DNA of 64,000 nucleotides from Marinobacter zhanjiangensis (GCF_014651935.1 NZ_BMXV01000003.1:186001-250000); one strand, 5' to 3'. Positions 37,079 to 48,163 are shown, counted from the first letter of the stretch. Translations and numbers: made by a program. The notes: generated from the letters alone by a model not told the origin.

Positions 37079-38047
37079 TCAGATAACGCCGGCACGCAGC
37101 AGGTCGTGCATGTTGATGGCACCCACCAGTTCTTCGTTGCTGTCAAGCACCGGCAGGGCGTTGATCTTAAGCTCTTCCATCACGTGGAGGGCCTCGGCGG
37201 CAAGCTGGTTGTCGTGAATGGTGCGCCCGTTACGGGTCATTACGTCGCGAATCAGCGTCCTGTGTATGTCGATGGAGCGGTCCAGGGTGCGACGGAGGTC
37301 GCCGTCGGTAAAGATACCCGTCAACTCGCCCTCGTCGTTGACCACAGTGGTCATGCCCAGGCCCTTGAGGGAGATCTCCAGCAGGGCACCGGACATTGGC
37401 GTGTTCTCCTGTACCCGTGGCACACGATCTCCGGTATGCATGATATCGGCAACCCGAAGCAGCAGGCGGCGACCCAGCACTCCGCCGGGATGGGAAAGGG
37501 CGAAATCCTCGGCGCTGAAGCCCCGGGCTTCCAGCATGGCCACGGCCAGGGCGTCGCCCATCACCAGCGTGGCGGTGGTACTGGAGGTGGGGGCCAGCCC
37601 CAGCGGACAGGCTTCCTTGGCAACGCTGATGTCCAGATTGGCCACGGCTTCCCGGGCCAGGGTGGAGTCCGGATTGCCGGTCATGCTGATCAGCGGTGCG
37701 CCCATGCGCTTGAGCAGGGGCAGGATGGTCAGCACCTCGCCGGTGTTGCCGGAGTTGGAGATAGCCAGTACCACATCGTCACTGGTGATCATGCCGAGAT
37801 CACCGTGGCTGGCTTCACCGGGATGCACGAAAAAGGATGGCGTACCGGTACTGGCCAGGGTGGCAGCAATCTTGTTACCGATATGGCCGGATTTGCCCAT
37901 ACCGGTCACCACGACACGCCCCTTGCACGCCATCATCACTTCGCAGGCACGGATGAAATCGTCGCCGATCCGTGCGGAAAGGGCTTCCACGGCCTGGCGT
38001 TCCACTTCGATAGCCTTCAGTGCGGCAGAGACAAACGGTTTGGTCAT
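37079..38047 (-). CDS. kdsD: Arabinose-5-phosphate isomerase KdsD
   Basis: Converts ribulose-5-phosphate to arabinose-5-phosphate, the first committed step to Kdo. The 322 residues comprise an N-terminal SIS sugar-isomerase domain (GMGKSGHIGNKIAATLAS, ISNSGNTGEVL) and two CBS domains (about residues 205-320). It leads the kdsD-kdsC-lptC-lptA-lptB run and is divergent from mlaF, as in many gammaproteobacteria. Confidence 0.96.
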   Translation of the reverse strand: MTKPFVSAALKAIEVERQAVEALSARIGDDFIRACEVMMACKGRVVVTGMGKSGHIGNKIAATLASTGTPSFFVHPGEASHGDLGMITSDDVVLAISNSGNTGEVLTILPLLKRMGAPLISMTGNPDSTLAREAVANLDISVAKEACPLGLAPTSSTTATLVMGDALAVAMLEARGFSAEDFALSHPGGVLGRRLLLRVADIMHTGDRVPRVQENTPMSGALLEISLKGLGMTTVVNDEGELTGIFTDGDLRRTLDRSIDIHRTLIRDVMTRNGRTIHDNQLAAEALHVMEELKINALPVLDSNEELVGAINMHDLLRAGVI

Positions 38048-38207
38048 GAGGCTCCTGGTCAGTTCGTCCCGGGTCAGGGCGAATCCTGATAACGCCGGGT
38101 TGGTAACAGGTGCGACAGTATATCATCAACCGGACATCCGGGGCTGCCTGATCCCTGAGGTGGCATTTCCTTTCTGTCGTCCTTCGAAAGTTTAACGCCC
38201 CGGGCCA

Positions 38208-38236
38208 TTGAGCGGCGATGCAAGTTGGCATACTGT
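38208..38236 (+). promoter_or_regulatory. Candidate promoter of the mla operon
   Basis: TTGAGC (-35-like) and TACTGT (-10-like) are spaced by 17 bases, about 40 bases before the mlaF start in the kdsD-mlaF divergent region. The hexamer matches are moderate. Confidence 0.3.
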
Positions 38237-38278
38237 AACGCCAAATTCCCCGGCACCTTTAATCCGGCACGTTGCGAT

Positions 38279-39106
38279 ATGTCTGACCGTTCCTGCATCA
38301 TTCTGGACGATGTTGTTTTTACCCGGGGGCACCGGCGCATCTTCGATGGTGTGTCCCTGACCATTCCCCGTGGCCGGATTACCGCCATCATGGGCCCCAG
38401 CGGCAGTGGTAAAACGACGTTATTGCGCCTTGTCGGGGGGCAGTTGAAGCCGGACAGTGGTCGGGTGCTGGTGGATGGTGAGGACGTTTCCCGCCTCAGG
38501 CGCAAAGACCTTTACCAGCTGCGCGAGAGAATGGGCATGCTGTTCCAGAGTGGTGCGCTGTTCACCGACCTGAGTGTGTTCGAGAATGTGGCTTTTCCCT
38601 TGCGGGTCCACACGCCCCTGCCCGACGACATGATCCGCGATATCGTACTGATGAAGCTGGAGGCGGTCGGGCTCCGGGGTGCCCGTGATCTGATGCCCGC
38701 CGAGCTCTCCGGTGGCATGACCCGGCGGGTGGCGCTGGCGCGGGCTATCGCGCTGGATCCCGAGCTGATCATGTATGACGAACCCTTTGCCGGCCAGGAT
38801 CCGATTGCCATGGGGGTGGTGGTCAAGCTGATCCGCGAGCTCAATACTACCATGGGCCTGACCAGCGTACTGGTGTCCCATGATGTGCCGGAGTCTCTCA
38901 GTATCGCCCATTACGCCTGTATCATTGCCGATGGCAAGCTCATCGGAGAAGGCACGCCCGAGCAGCTGAAGGCGCACCCGTCACCGCGAGTCCAGCAGTT
39001 CCTGAACGGTCAGCCCGACGGGCCCGTTCCCTTTCACTACCCGGCCCCGGATGCCGCTGCGGACTGGGGCTGCGTGGTGCCTGGCGAAGAGGATTCCCGT
39101 GCCTGA
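38279..39106 (+). CDS. mlaF: Phospholipid ABC transporter ATP-binding protein MlaF
   Basis: ATPase of MlaFEDB, which moves phospholipids between the outer and inner membrane and keeps lipid asymmetry. Walker [10 protein letters not shown], signature [14 protein letters not shown] and Walker [14 protein letters not shown] are complete. The ATG at 38279 ([14 protein letters not shown]) fits the family; the frame runs 18 codons further upstream. 275 residues. The last codons overlap the mlaE start. Confidence 0.96.
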   Translation: MSDRSCIILDDVVFTRGHRRIFDGVSLTIPRGRITAIMGPSGSGKTTLLRLVGGQLKPDSGRVLVDGEDVSRLRRKDLYQLRERMGMLFQSGALFTDLSVFENVAFPLRVHTPLPDDMIRDIVLMKLEAVGLRGARDLMPAELSGGMTRRVALARAIALDPELIMYDEPFAGQDPIAMGVVVKLIRELNTTMGLTSVLVSHDVPESLSIAHYACIIADGKLIGEGTPEQLKAHPSPRVQQFLNGQPDGPVPFHYPAPDAAADWGCVVPGEEDSRA

Positions 39107-39893
39107 TTATCTGACCAACCGCATTGCCCGCCTGGGCCGGGGCACAATGGAGGCGGTAGCCTCCCTGGGTCGCTCGGCAGGCTTCCTGTGGGGCTCGCTG
39201 GTGGGGGTGCCCAGGCCGTCGGTGGGGCTGCCACTGATGGTGCGGCAGATCTACAACATCGGTGTACTGTCGCTGGCTATCGTCGTGGTGTCGGGGCTGT
39301 TTATCGGTATGGTGCTGGCGTTACAGGGGTATTACATCCTCAGTGACTTCGGCTCGGAAAGTGCGATCGGGCAGATGATCGCACTGACCCTGTTGCGGGA
39401 GCTGGGGCCGGTAGTTACGGCCCTGCTGTTTGCCGGTCGCGCCGGTTCCGCCCTGACCGCCGAGATTGGCCTGATGAAGGCGACGGAGCAGCTCTCCAGC
39501 ATGGAGATGATGGGGGTTGATCCATTGCGCCGCGTGATCGCGCCCCGCCTGTGGGCCGGCTTTATTTCCATGCCGGTGCTGGCATTGATTTTCTCGGTGG
39601 TGGGCATCTGGGGTGGCATGCTGGTGGGCGTGCAGTGGCTGGGCGTGTTTGAAGGCTCCTACTGGGGCAACATGCAGTCATCGGTGACGTTCTTTGACGA
39701 TGTCGTCAATGGTCTGATCAAGAGCCTGGTGTTTGGTTTCGTCTGTACCTGGATTGCGGTCTACCAGGGTTATGACTGCGTACCCACATCGGCCGGCATC
39801 AGCTCGGCCACCACCAGGACGGTTGTGTTTTCATCACTGGCGGTGCTGGGTCTGGATTTCGTCCTGACCGCCGTCATGTTCGGGAGTTTCTGA
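39099..39893 (+). CDS. mlaE: Phospholipid ABC transporter permease MlaE
   Basis: Inner-membrane permease of the Mla system, MlaE/PermE family, with about five hydrophobic helices and the conserved [30 protein letters not shown] core. The start is the GTG at 39099, overlapping the mlaF stop by eight bases, which gives the usual 264-residue protein; the frame runs back to 39051 inside mlaF. mlaD overlaps its stop by one base. Confidence 0.95.
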   Translation: MPDYLTNRIARLGRGTMEAVASLGRSAGFLWGSLVGVPRPSVGLPLMVRQIYNIGVLSLAIVVVSGLFIGMVLALQGYYILSDFGSESAIGQMIALTLLRELGPVVTALLFAGRAGSALTAEIGLMKATEQLSSMEMMGVDPLRRVIAPRLWAGFISMPVLALIFSVVGIWGGMLVGVQWLGVFEGSYWGNMQSSVTFFDDVVNGLIKSLVFGFVCTWIAVYQGYDCVPTSAGISSATTRTVVFSSLAVLGLDFVLTAVMFGSF

Positions 39894-40351
39894 TGGCTCA
39901 GAGAACAACAGACATTATCGTCGGCCTGTTTATCCTCGCCGGCGGGGCGGCTCTGCTGGTGCTGGCGTTACAGGTGAGCGGGCTGACCCTGAAGCCCGGC
40001 GGCGAGACCTACAGCGTTCAGGCCTACTTCAACGATGCCGGCGGGCTGTCGTCAAGGGCGCGGGTGTCCATGGCGGGTGTGACCGTGGGGCGGATCCGGG
40101 AAGTGACCCTGGACCAGGAAACCTTTCAGGCCCGGGTGGTGATCGACATTGAGGCCGATTATGACAGCATTCCCGCCGACAGCTCGGCGATCATACGTAC
40201 ATCCGGTCTGCTGGGAGAGCAGTATATTGATATTTCGCCAGGTGCCGATATGGAGTCCCTGGCAGACGGTGATACCTTTTACGAAACCCAGTCAGCGCTT
40301 AATATCGAGCGTATGATCAGCAACTTCGCCACCGGTCAGGGTGGGGACTAA
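39893..40351 (+). CDS. mlaD: Mla system substrate-binding protein MlaD
   Basis: One N-terminal helix (IIVGLFILAGGAALLVLALQV) and a single MCE domain (SVQAYFNDAGGLSSRARVSMAGVTVGRIREV). MlaD hexamers form a lipid-binding ring on MlaE in the periplasm. 152 residues is close to the short gammaproteobacterial forms (E. coli 183). Start overlaps the mlaE stop by one base. Confidence 0.94.
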   Translation: MAQRTTDIIVGLFILAGGAALLVLALQVSGLTLKPGGETYSVQAYFNDAGGLSSRARVSMAGVTVGRIREVTLDQETFQARVVIDIEADYDSIPADSSAIIRTSGLLGEQYIDISPGADMESLADGDTFYETQSALNIERMISNFATGQGGD

Positions 40352-40374
40352 GTCAAAGAAAACGGGAGAGACCC

Positions 40375-41070
40375 ATGACCGCAGTTCGATCAAACAACCG
40401 GTTTGCCATTATCCCCTGGGCGTTGGCGGTGATTGCCCTGTCAGCGGCCCTGCTGGTGCGGCCAGCCGCAGCCAACAGCCAGGAGCTGGCCAGCTATGTC
40501 GATGACAATACCCAGAAGCTGGTACAAAGGCTCAATCAGGAAAGTGACCTTTACACCGACGATCCGGATGCTTTCTATGAGGAAATGGAACAGGCCTTGA
40601 GCGGCTTCGTGGATTTCCGCCGGATCGCCGCCCGGGTGATGGGGCGCTATGCCAGGCAGGCTACGCCGGAGCAGCGTGACGAGTTTGTGGTCCGCTTCAA
40701 GCGCAGTCTGTTCGAGAGTTACGCCCAGGCGCTGGTGAACAATTCCGACGGCTTTGAGATCGCCGTGCGGGAGGCCCAGATCAACCCCAGGGATGAGGAC
40801 CGGGCCTCCGTTGACATGATGGTGACCACTGAAGCCGGTGACCGTTACCAGGTGACCTATTCCATGTATCGCAACAAGGACAGTGGTGATTGGCTGATGG
40901 AAAACGTGATTGTCGAGGGCGTGAACATCGGCCTGGCTTTCCGTGACCGTTTCGCCCAGGAAATGGAATCCCGTCGTGGTGATGTGGATGCGGTTATCGA
41001 AAACTGGGGTGAGGCCGTGGCCTCCCTCAACCTGGACGAGGAAATGGACCAGGGTGCCGACGGCGAATGA
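40375..41070 (+). CDS. mlaC: Periplasmic phospholipid-binding protein MlaC
   Basis: Soluble periplasmic shuttle that carries phospholipid between MlaA and MlaFEDB. The signal peptide is evident (IIPWALAVIALSAALLVRPAAA, cut near residue 34). The MlaC/Ttg2 fold follows with FVDFRRIAARVMGRYARQATPEQRDEFVVRFKRSL and VIVEGVNIGLAFRDRF. 231 residues is normal. It has a good GGGAG ribosome site. Confidence 0.94.
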   Translation: MTAVRSNNRFAIIPWALAVIALSAALLVRPAAANSQELASYVDDNTQKLVQRLNQESDLYTDDPDAFYEEMEQALSGFVDFRRIAARVMGRYARQATPEQRDEFVVRFKRSLFESYAQALVNNSDGFEIAVREAQINPRDEDRASVDMMVTTEAGDRYQVTYSMYRNKDSGDWLMENVIVEGVNIGLAFRDRFAQEMESRRGDVDAVIENWGEAVASLNLDEEMDQGADGE

Positions 41071-41372
41071 GCGCCAGCGCCGAACCCGACGGCAGCCGCC
41101 TTGTCCTGGCAGGGCGGATCACGGCCGGTAACGTATCTGCCATCCGCCGTCGGGGCGAGGGCTGGCTTGCCACGCTGTCGCCCGGCGCCTCGGCGAGGGT
41201 GGATCTTGCGGCGGTAACCACGGCCAGCAGCGTGTTGTTGTCGTTGCTTCTGTGCCTGCGTCGCCGGGCGGGTCAGCGACAGGTTACACTGACCTTCGCC
41301 GGAACGCCGGAGGATCTGGTCGGTCTGTCCCGTCTCAATGGTGTTTCCCGCTGGCTGACCGGCCCCGGATAA
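41067..41372 (+). CDS. mlaB: STAS-domain protein MlaB
   Basis: Cytosolic STAS protein that binds MlaF and is needed for transporter activity. The 101 residues form one STAS fold (RLVLAGRITAGNVSAIRRRGEGW, ARVDLAAVTTASSVLLSLLLCLRR, VTLTFAGTPEDLVGLSRLNGV). The serine pair in TTASSVLLSL matches the MlaF contact region. Its ATG overlaps the mlaC stop by four bases. Confidence 0.88.
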   Translation: MSASAEPDGSRLVLAGRITAGNVSAIRRRGEGWLATLSPGASARVDLAAVTTASSVLLSLLLCLRRRAGQRQVTLTFAGTPEDLVGLSRLNGVSRWLTGPG

Positions 41373-41421
41373 TCCGGTACAATTCCGCTTTCGTTTCGAA
41401 CAAAACCGAGGTTAGACGCGT

Positions 41422-41664
41422 ATGCAAGCCCAGGACGTTGCCGAACTGGTTCGCAAAGAACTGCCCGACTGCGAGATCGAGGTGCAGAACGATGGAAACC
41501 ACTACCTGGTGGTGGCTGTTGGCGACCGCTTTGAAGGCATGTCTCCGGTAAAGAAGCAGCAGCTCATCTATGGTGCGCTGCGGGAGCAGCTGGATGACGG
41601 CACTATCCACGCCCTGACCATTCGTGCTTTCACGCCGGCCCAGTGGGCAGCCCGGCAACAGTAA
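41422..41664 (+). CDS. ibaG: BolA-family protein IbaG
   Basis: Small 80-residue BolA-like protein (KKELPDCEIEVQNDGNHYLVVAVGDRFEGMSPVKKQQLIYGALREQL). Such proteins bind [2Fe-2S] clusters with monothiol glutaredoxins. The position between mlaB and murA is that of IbaG (YrbA) in E. coli rather than BolA. The conserved BolA-fold histidine is probably that in DDGTIHALTIRAFTPAQW. Confidence 0.94.
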   Translation: MQAQDVAELVRKELPDCEIEVQNDGNHYLVVAVGDRFEGMSPVKKQQLIYGALREQLDDGTIHALTIRAFTPAQWAARQQ

Positions 41665-41680
41665 GCGGGCGTACAGCTAA

Positions 41681-42997
<1,317 letters not shown>

Positions 42998-43037
42998 GGC
43001 CGGGCCGGATAAGACATTCAGACCGGACTGATAACCG

Positions 43038-43691
43038 ATGACCGAAACGTCGATTACCATTGCGCTGTCCAAGGGACGCATCCTTGACGAGACCATCCCG
43101 CTGCTGAAAGAGGCGGGCATCGAGTTTGTGGACGATATCAAGAAGTCCCGCAAGCTGGTGTTCCCAAGCACGGATCCCAATGTGCGTCTGCTGATTATCC
43201 GCGCCACGGATGTGCCGACCTATGTCCAGTATGGCGGTGCCGATCTGGGGGTGACCGGCAAGGATGTGCTGTTGGAGCATGGTGGCGACGGCTTGTATGA
43301 GCCCCTGGATCTTGATATTTCCCGCTGCCGGCTGATGACGGCCGGCGTGAAGGGCCAGAAGGCGCCCGAGGGGCGCCTGCGGGTGGCCACCAAGTTTGTG
43401 AATCTGGCCCGCCGTTTTTATGCGGCCCAGGGCCGGCAGGCGGATATCATCAAACTCTACGGGGCGATGGAGCTGGCGCCGCTGCTGGGGCTGGCGGATG
43501 AGATTGTGGATATTGTGGATACCGGCAATACGCTGAAGGCCAATGGGCTGGAGCCGCGGGAGCTGATTGAGAATATCAGTACGCGGCTGGTGGCGAACCG
43601 GGCGTCCATGAAGATGAAGCATGACATGTTGCAGCCCATTATTGAGAAGATGGGGCAGGCGGTTGAGGCTCGTCGGGTTGTTGAAGCCTGA
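43038..43691 (+). CDS. hisG: ATP phosphoribosyltransferase, short form
   Basis: First enzyme of histidine synthesis, joining ATP and PRPP. At 217 residues it is the short form that lacks the C-terminal regulatory domain and works with the HisRS-like subunit HisZ, which must lie elsewhere. Landmarks are [21 protein letters not shown], the [26 protein letters not shown] loop and [12 protein letters not shown]. It is 40 bases after murA. A 161-base structured element separates it from hisD. Confidence 0.95.
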   Translation: MTETSITIALSKGRILDETIPLLKEAGIEFVDDIKKSRKLVFPSTDPNVRLLIIRATDVPTYVQYGGADLGVTGKDVLLEHGGDGLYEPLDLDISRCRLMTAGVKGQKAPEGRLRVATKFVNLARRFYAAQGRQADIIKLYGAMELAPLLGLADEIVDIVDTGNTLKANGLEPRELIENISTRLVANRASMKMKHDMLQPIIEKMGQAVEARRVVEA

Positions 43692-43727
43692 CGGGTACGG
43701 GATTGCTGACTAATGAGTTTGGCGCCC

Positions 43728-43888
43728 GCCCGGCTAAGCGGTATGGCTTTCCGGGACACGCCGTGAATACGTCCCTGGCAGATTTTTGCTCCTGCAAAAT
43801 CTGCACTTCCGCCATCCGTGGCGGTCGTAGATCTTCAAAAACGTCCTTGTTTTTGAAGGTCCCGGAAAGCCATACCGCTCATCCGGGC
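43728..43888. repeat. Multi-hairpin intergenic element, copy 2
   Basis: A 21-base perfect outer stem (43737-43757 with 43859-43879), extended by GCCCGG/CCGGGC beyond a symmetric 3-base loop, encloses three hairpins: 43778-43804 (GCAGATTTT-type, one bulge), 43809-43824 (CCGCCA/TGGCGG) and 43833-43858 (CTTCAAAAAC/GTTTTTGAAG). Folded, it is a four-way junction. It lies between hisG and hisD and would be part of their mRNA. A smaller GCGCC/GGCGC hairpin follows at 43900-43914. The 304-base hisG-hisD gap contains no gene that I can support. Confidence 0.82.
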
Positions 43889-43995
43889 TTACATCAGAGG
43901 CGCCTTCATGGCGCTTGAAGGTTCTGGAAGGGCTCCCCGGTCCATCCGGACTACTTGGGAGTTGACCTCAGCTTTCTTTTTTTCGCAGGTGACCT

Positions 43996-45315
43996 ATGAC
44001 TGACCTTACGATTACCAGACTGTCTGCTTCCGACGCAGGATTTGATGATGCGCTGTCCCGCCTTCTGGCCTGGGATGACAGTGTGGACCATCAGGTAAAC
44101 GAGTCGGTCCGTCATATCCTGCGCGAGGTGAAGCTGCGGGGTGACGAGGCGGTGATGGAGTTTACCGCGAAGTTTGACCAGCTTGAGGTGGCTTCCATGG
44201 CCGAGCTGGAGATTTCCGCTGCCCGGTTGGAACAGGCTCTCGACGCTATTCCGTCTGAGCAGCGTGATGCCCTGGAAGCTGCCGCTGATCGGATTCGTGA
44301 TTATCACCAGCGGCAGAAGCAGGACTCCTGGCAGTACCAGGATGCCGATGGCACGGTGCTGGGGCAGAGGGTGACGCCGCTGGATCGGGTGGGGCTTTAT
44401 GTGCCTGGGGGCAAGGCGGCTTACCCGTCTTCCGTGCTGATGAACGCGCTTCCTGCCAAGGTCGCAGGTGTTGGCGAGGTTATCATGGTAGTGCCGACTC
44501 CGGCGGGGGTGGTGAACGATATGGTGCTTGCCGCAGCCGCGATTGCGGGGGTGGATCGTGTGTTCACCCTGGGTGGTGCTCAGGCGGTTGGGGCACTGGC
44601 CTATGGTACCGAGACGGTGCCCGCAGTCGACAAAATCGTGGGGCCGGGGAATATCTTTGTGGCTACGGCCAAGCGTGAGGTGTTTGGTACCGTGGGCATC
44701 GATATGATTGCCGGGCCGTCGGAAATTCTGGTGATCTGTGACGGCAATACCGACCCGGACTGGATTGCCATGGATCTGTTCTCCCAGGCCGAGCATGACG
44801 AGCAGGCCCAGTCCATTCTGGTAAGTCCGGATGCGGCGTTCCTGGATGCGGTTGAGGACAGTATCCGCAAGCTGGTGCCCACCATGGAGCGGGGTGAAAT
44901 TATAGCCCGGTCGCTGTCGGATCGCGGTGCGCTGATTCAGGTGAAGGATCTGGATGAGGCCGCGGCGGTGTCCAACCGGATTGCGCCGGAGCACCTGGAG
45001 TTGTCTGTCGAGAATCCGGAGCAGCTGGTGGAGAGGATTCGCCATGCCGGTGCCATTTTCATGGGGCGTTACACGGCCGAAGCTCTGGGCGATTACTGCG
45101 CCGGGCCCAATCACGTGCTGCCCACCTCCGGTACGGCCCGGTTCTCGTCGCCGCTGGGGGTGTATGACTTCCAGAAGCGTTCGTCGCTGATCGGCTTCTC
45201 GGCAGCCGGTGCCGCCCGCATGGGGCAGGTGGCTTCTGTTCTTGCCCGGGGTGAGGGACTGACCGCTCACGCCCGTTCTGCGGAATATCGCGTCGATATG
45301 AACCGCGATCAGTAA
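43996..45315 (+). CDS. hisD: Histidinol dehydrogenase
   Basis: Last two oxidation steps from histidinol to histidine. The zinc/catalytic motifs are visible: [52 protein letters not shown] and [17 protein letters not shown]. 439 residues is normal. AGGTGACCT precedes the ATG. It is followed by hisC after nine bases, so these two are coupled, whereas hisG is set apart by the structured element. Confidence 0.97.
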   Translation: MTDLTITRLSASDAGFDDALSRLLAWDDSVDHQVNESVRHILREVKLRGDEAVMEFTAKFDQLEVASMAELEISAARLEQALDAIPSEQRDALEAAADRIRDYHQRQKQDSWQYQDADGTVLGQRVTPLDRVGLYVPGGKAAYPSSVLMNALPAKVAGVGEVIMVVPTPAGVVNDMVLAAAAIAGVDRVFTLGGAQAVGALAYGTETVPAVDKIVGPGNIFVATAKREVFGTVGIDMIAGPSEILVICDGNTDPDWIAMDLFSQAEHDEQAQSILVSPDAAFLDAVEDSIRKLVPTMERGEIIARSLSDRGALIQVKDLDEAAAVSNRIAPEHLELSVENPEQLVERIRHAGAIFMGRYTAEALGDYCAGPNHVLPTSGTARFSSPLGVYDFQKRSSLIGFSAAGAARMGQVASVLARGEGLTAHARSAEYRVDMNRDQ

Positions 45316-45324
45316 GGAGTTGCC

Positions 45325-46383
45325 ATGAGCAAGTTCTGGAGCCCCCTGGTAGGCGAGCTGAAGCCTTACGTGCCGGGTGAGCAGCCGAAAATGAGGCGGC
45401 TGGTCAAACTCAATACCAATGAGAACCCCTACGGCCCGTCACTGCGGGTGCTGGAAGCTATCCGGCAGCAGCTGGATGATGGCCTGCGCCTGTATCCGGA
45501 CCCGGAGAGCGAGCAGCTTCGTGAGGTGGTGAGCCGTTACTATGGAGTGGCCTCCGACCAGGTGTTCGTGGGCAATGGGTCGGATGAAGTGCTGGCCCAC
45601 ATCTTTCAGGGGCTGCTTAAGCAGGACAAGCCCGTACTGTTTCCGGACATCACCTACAGTTTCTATCCGGTGTACTGCAGTCTCTATGGGGTGGAAAGCC
45701 GCCTGGTTGCCCTTACGGATACTTTCGAGATTAATCCCGATGATTACCTGGTGCCGAACGGTGGCGTTATTTTCCCGAACCCCAATGCGCCAACTGGCCG
45801 CTACCTGCCTCTGAGTGAGGTTGAGCGTATCGTTGCCGGCAATCCGGATAGCGTAGTGGTGGTTGACGAAGCCTATGTGGATTTCGGCGGCGAAACCGCC
45901 ATCAGTCTGGTGGACCAGTATCCGAATCTGCTGGTGACCCAGACCCTGTCGAAGGCCCGCTCGCTGGCCGGCTTGCGGGTCGGGCTGGCGATAGGGCACC
46001 GGGATCTGGTGGAGGGCCTGAACCGGGTCAAGAACAGTTTTAATTCCTACCCGCTGGACCGCCTGGCCCAGGTCGGGGCGGCCGCTGCCTTTGAGGACGA
46101 GGCCTGGTTCGACCAGACCCGCAAGCGGGTGATGGCGGAGCGGGATCGGGTGACGGAAGCCATGACAGGCATGGGCTTCGAAGTCCTGCCGTCCACTGCC
46201 AATTTCATCTTCTGCCAGCATCGCACCATGACCGGCGAAGATCTGGCGGCGCGGTTGCGGGAGCGGGGAATCATCGTGCGGCACTTCAGCAAGCCGCGGA
46301 TCGACAACTTTCTGCGTATCACTATCGGTACCGCCGGGCAGAATGACGAACTGTTGCGGGCGCTGGGCGAGCTGACGGGCTGA
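45325..46383 (+). CDS. hisC: Histidinol-phosphate aminotransferase
   Basis: PLP transaminase making histidinol phosphate. The 352 residues show [19 protein letters not shown], the PLP lysine region [24 protein letters not shown] and [11 protein letters not shown]. It has a strong AAGGAG ribosome site. In Pseudomonas the DegS-like protease algW follows hisC; here the next gene is the Nif3 protein. Confidence 0.96.
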   Translation: MSKFWSPLVGELKPYVPGEQPKMRRLVKLNTNENPYGPSLRVLEAIRQQLDDGLRLYPDPESEQLREVVSRYYGVASDQVFVGNGSDEVLAHIFQGLLKQDKPVLFPDITYSFYPVYCSLYGVESRLVALTDTFEINPDDYLVPNGGVIFPNPNAPTGRYLPLSEVERIVAGNPDSVVVVDEAYVDFGGETAISLVDQYPNLLVTQTLSKARSLAGLRVGLAIGHRDLVEGLNRVKNSFNSYPLDRLAQVGAAAAFEDEAWFDQTRKRVMAERDRVTEAMTGMGFEVLPSTANFIFCQHRTMTGEDLAARLRERGIIVRHFSKPRIDNFLRITIGTAGQNDELLRALGELTG

Positions 46384-46441
46384 GGCCCGGGCCGGCCCGA
46401 ATTCTTCAGTCAGGCGGCCCGCTGATCGACAGGAGTAACCT

Positions 46442-47185
46442 ATGGCAAAACGTACCGACATACTCCGGACCCTCAACCAGTGGCTCACTCCGGAAAACTT
46501 CCAGGATTACTGTCCCAACGGTCTGCAGGTGGAAGGCAGTGACGAGGTCACGCGGATTGTCAGTGGTGTCACAGCCTCCCAGTCCTTTATCGATGCCGCC
46601 GTGGAAGCGGGCGCCGACATGATCCTGGTGCACCATGGTTATTTCTGGAAAGGGGAGCCCCAGCCGGTCACGGGCATGAAAAAAGCCCGCATCAAGACTC
46701 TGCTGGATCATGATATCAGTCTGGTCGCCTATCATCTGCCACTGGATGACCATCCCGATTATGGTAATAACCGTCAGTTGGCGGAAGTGCTGGGATTCCG
46801 CAATCCCCGCCCGCTGGCCGGTCTTTTGTGGGAGGGAGAGCTGGACGAACCCATGACACCGGAGGGGTTTGCGGGGTATCTGAATGAGCGCCTGAACCGG
46901 CATCCGTTGCATGTTGGCTCCGGCCCGGAGCAGATTCGCCGGGTGGCCTGGTGTACGGGGGCCGCCCAGGGCTTCCTGCCATCAGCGGTGGAGGCCGGGG
47001 TGGATGCCTATATCAGCGGTGAGGCTTCAGAGCCAACCACCCACACGGCCCGGGAATGTGGTATCCACTATTACGGCGCCGGGCACCATGCAACCGAACG
47101 CTACGGTGTGCAGGCGCTGGGTCGGGCGCTGGCCGAGTCGTTCGGGGTGCCGCATCAGTTCATCGACTGCGACAACCCCGTCTGA
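46442..47185 (+). CDS. Nif3-like dinuclear metal-centre protein (YbgI family)
   Basis: A 247-residue NIF3-family protein, hexameric with a two-metal site in known members. The metal ligands are seen in ILVHHGYFW, AYHLPLDDHPDYGNN and the C-terminal YYGAGHHATERYGVQAL. The role is uncertain: GTP cyclohydrolase-like and DNA-repair links have been proposed. CAGGAG lies six bases before the ATG. The stop codon directly abuts an inverted-repeat element. Confidence 0.9.
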   Translation: MAKRTDILRTLNQWLTPENFQDYCPNGLQVEGSDEVTRIVSGVTASQSFIDAAVEAGADMILVHHGYFWKGEPQPVTGMKKARIKTLLDHDISLVAYHLPLDDHPDYGNNRQLAEVLGFRNPRPLAGLLWEGELDEPMTPEGFAGYLNERLNRHPLHVGSGPEQIRRVAWCTGAAQGFLPSAVEAGVDAYISGEASEPTTHTARECGIHYYGAGHHATERYGVQALGRALAESFGVPHQFIDCDNPV

Positions 47186-47356
47186 CCTGGGAGTCTGCGC
47201 GGCAGAACGTCTCACCGCTGCGACCGCCCCACTTTGGCCCCTTTTGAGCGCTCATCTTCGTTACATAGAACCACTATGCGCCTCAAATGACCGTCAAAAT
47301 GGACTCAAAGTGGGACGATCTCGCCTGGCGCGATTTCTACCGCGCAGACTCCTAGG
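47186..47356. repeat. 171-base inverted repeat filling the nif3-zapG gap
   Basis: The end arms CCTGGGAGTCTGCGCGGCAGAA (from 47186; shown here only as its pattern CCT-GG-GAGTCTGCGCGG) and its complement ending at 47356 match at about 20 of 22 bases. Weaker pairing continues inward (CACTTTG/CAAAGTG). The element begins at the base after the nif3 stop and contains the zapG stop codon. Each arm, read outward, can encode a KW...RADS peptide. It may end transcription of both convergent genes. Confidence 0.78.
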
Positions 47357-47801
47357 CCTTGGCTTTTTCCTCGTCAGTGAGGCCGAAACCCTCGTCAAGG
47401 GTGCCTTTTTCGGCGGGGTCTTTCTTGGGAGCGTAGTCCCGTGGGGGCTCCGCGTTATCATCGCCGGTTTCGCCGCTGGCGCCGGTCAGTCGGGCGCGCC
47501 GGTTTTCCTGTTCCAGTTCTTCCAGCCATTCGTCATCGCTTGCCAGGCGGTTGGCGCCGCGGGCCATGTGCTGGTTGACGTCACGGAAAGCATCATTGAA
47601 GCGCCGCAGCAGTTGCGCTGACTCCATGAAGTGCTCGTTTACCTGTGCCTGGTAACGGGTATATTCGTTGCGCAGTTCTTCGGTCTGTTGCTCGGCGCGG
47701 CGCTGGCGCAGGGTTGCCCCCTGGCTGGAGCGGCCAATGAGCAGGCCAATGATCAGTCCTACGGCGAGTGCCGCAACAGCGGCCAGAATCAGGTTGGTCA
47801 T
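47352..47801 (-). CDS. zapG: DUF1043 cell-division protein ZapG/YhcB
   Basis: Small inner-membrane protein of envelope growth and division. The ATG at 47801 gives MTNLILAAVAALAVGLIIGLLIGR, a single N-terminal helix; the frame runs 25 codons further upstream. A long helix or coiled coil follows (RQRRAEQQTEELRNEYTRYQAQVNEHFMESAQLLRRFNDAFRDVNQHM) with the family YTRYQAQVNEHF motif, then an acidic tail. 149 residues. It is divergent from zapE, the usual partner. Confidence 0.9.
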   Translation of the reverse strand: MTNLILAAVAALAVGLIIGLLIGRSSQGATLRQRRAEQQTEELRNEYTRYQAQVNEHFMESAQLLRRFNDAFRDVNQHMARGANRLASDDEWLEELEQENRRARLTGASGETGDDNAEPPRDYAPKKDPAEKGTLDEGFGLTDEEKAKA

Positions 47802-48163
47802 ACGGTTATCGTCCTGTCGGAAGTCCTTTTTTGTGTCTGGGGTGGCCTTTCCGAAGAACCCGGGGCCTGGTCGCACGATCAGCCCACCCCTTCTGTCTCC
47901 GGTCCACCCCGACCGGGAAGATTATAGGGGAAGTATACCCGTTTAGGGGCGGCCCTGCCCATGGTCTCATCTTCCTGCAGGGGTTTTGTTGTTTTATTGC
48001 AACGGCACGGGGCGTTCAGCGAGCCGGGTCGCTTTCGGCCCGTTGTGGGCTAGATGGCGAAACTCCTGAAAATCAGCGACAATAGCGGCCGTTTTTTTGA
48101 TGAATAGGCATCTGCCGCCTGTCATGGTGTGGGTGCCCGGATCCTGATAAGGGAAGGTTCTGA
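47802..48163. other. 362-base divergent region between zapG and zapE
   Basis: Holds the promoters of both genes. I see an AT-richer block around 47920-47945 and a run of seven T's near 48093, but no hexamer pair good enough to call and no open frame with a recognisable product. Confidence 0.5.

Noticed and set aside
43951..45270. 439-codon minus-strand frame opposite hisD
   Set aside because: Histidine/arginine-rich shadow of hisD.
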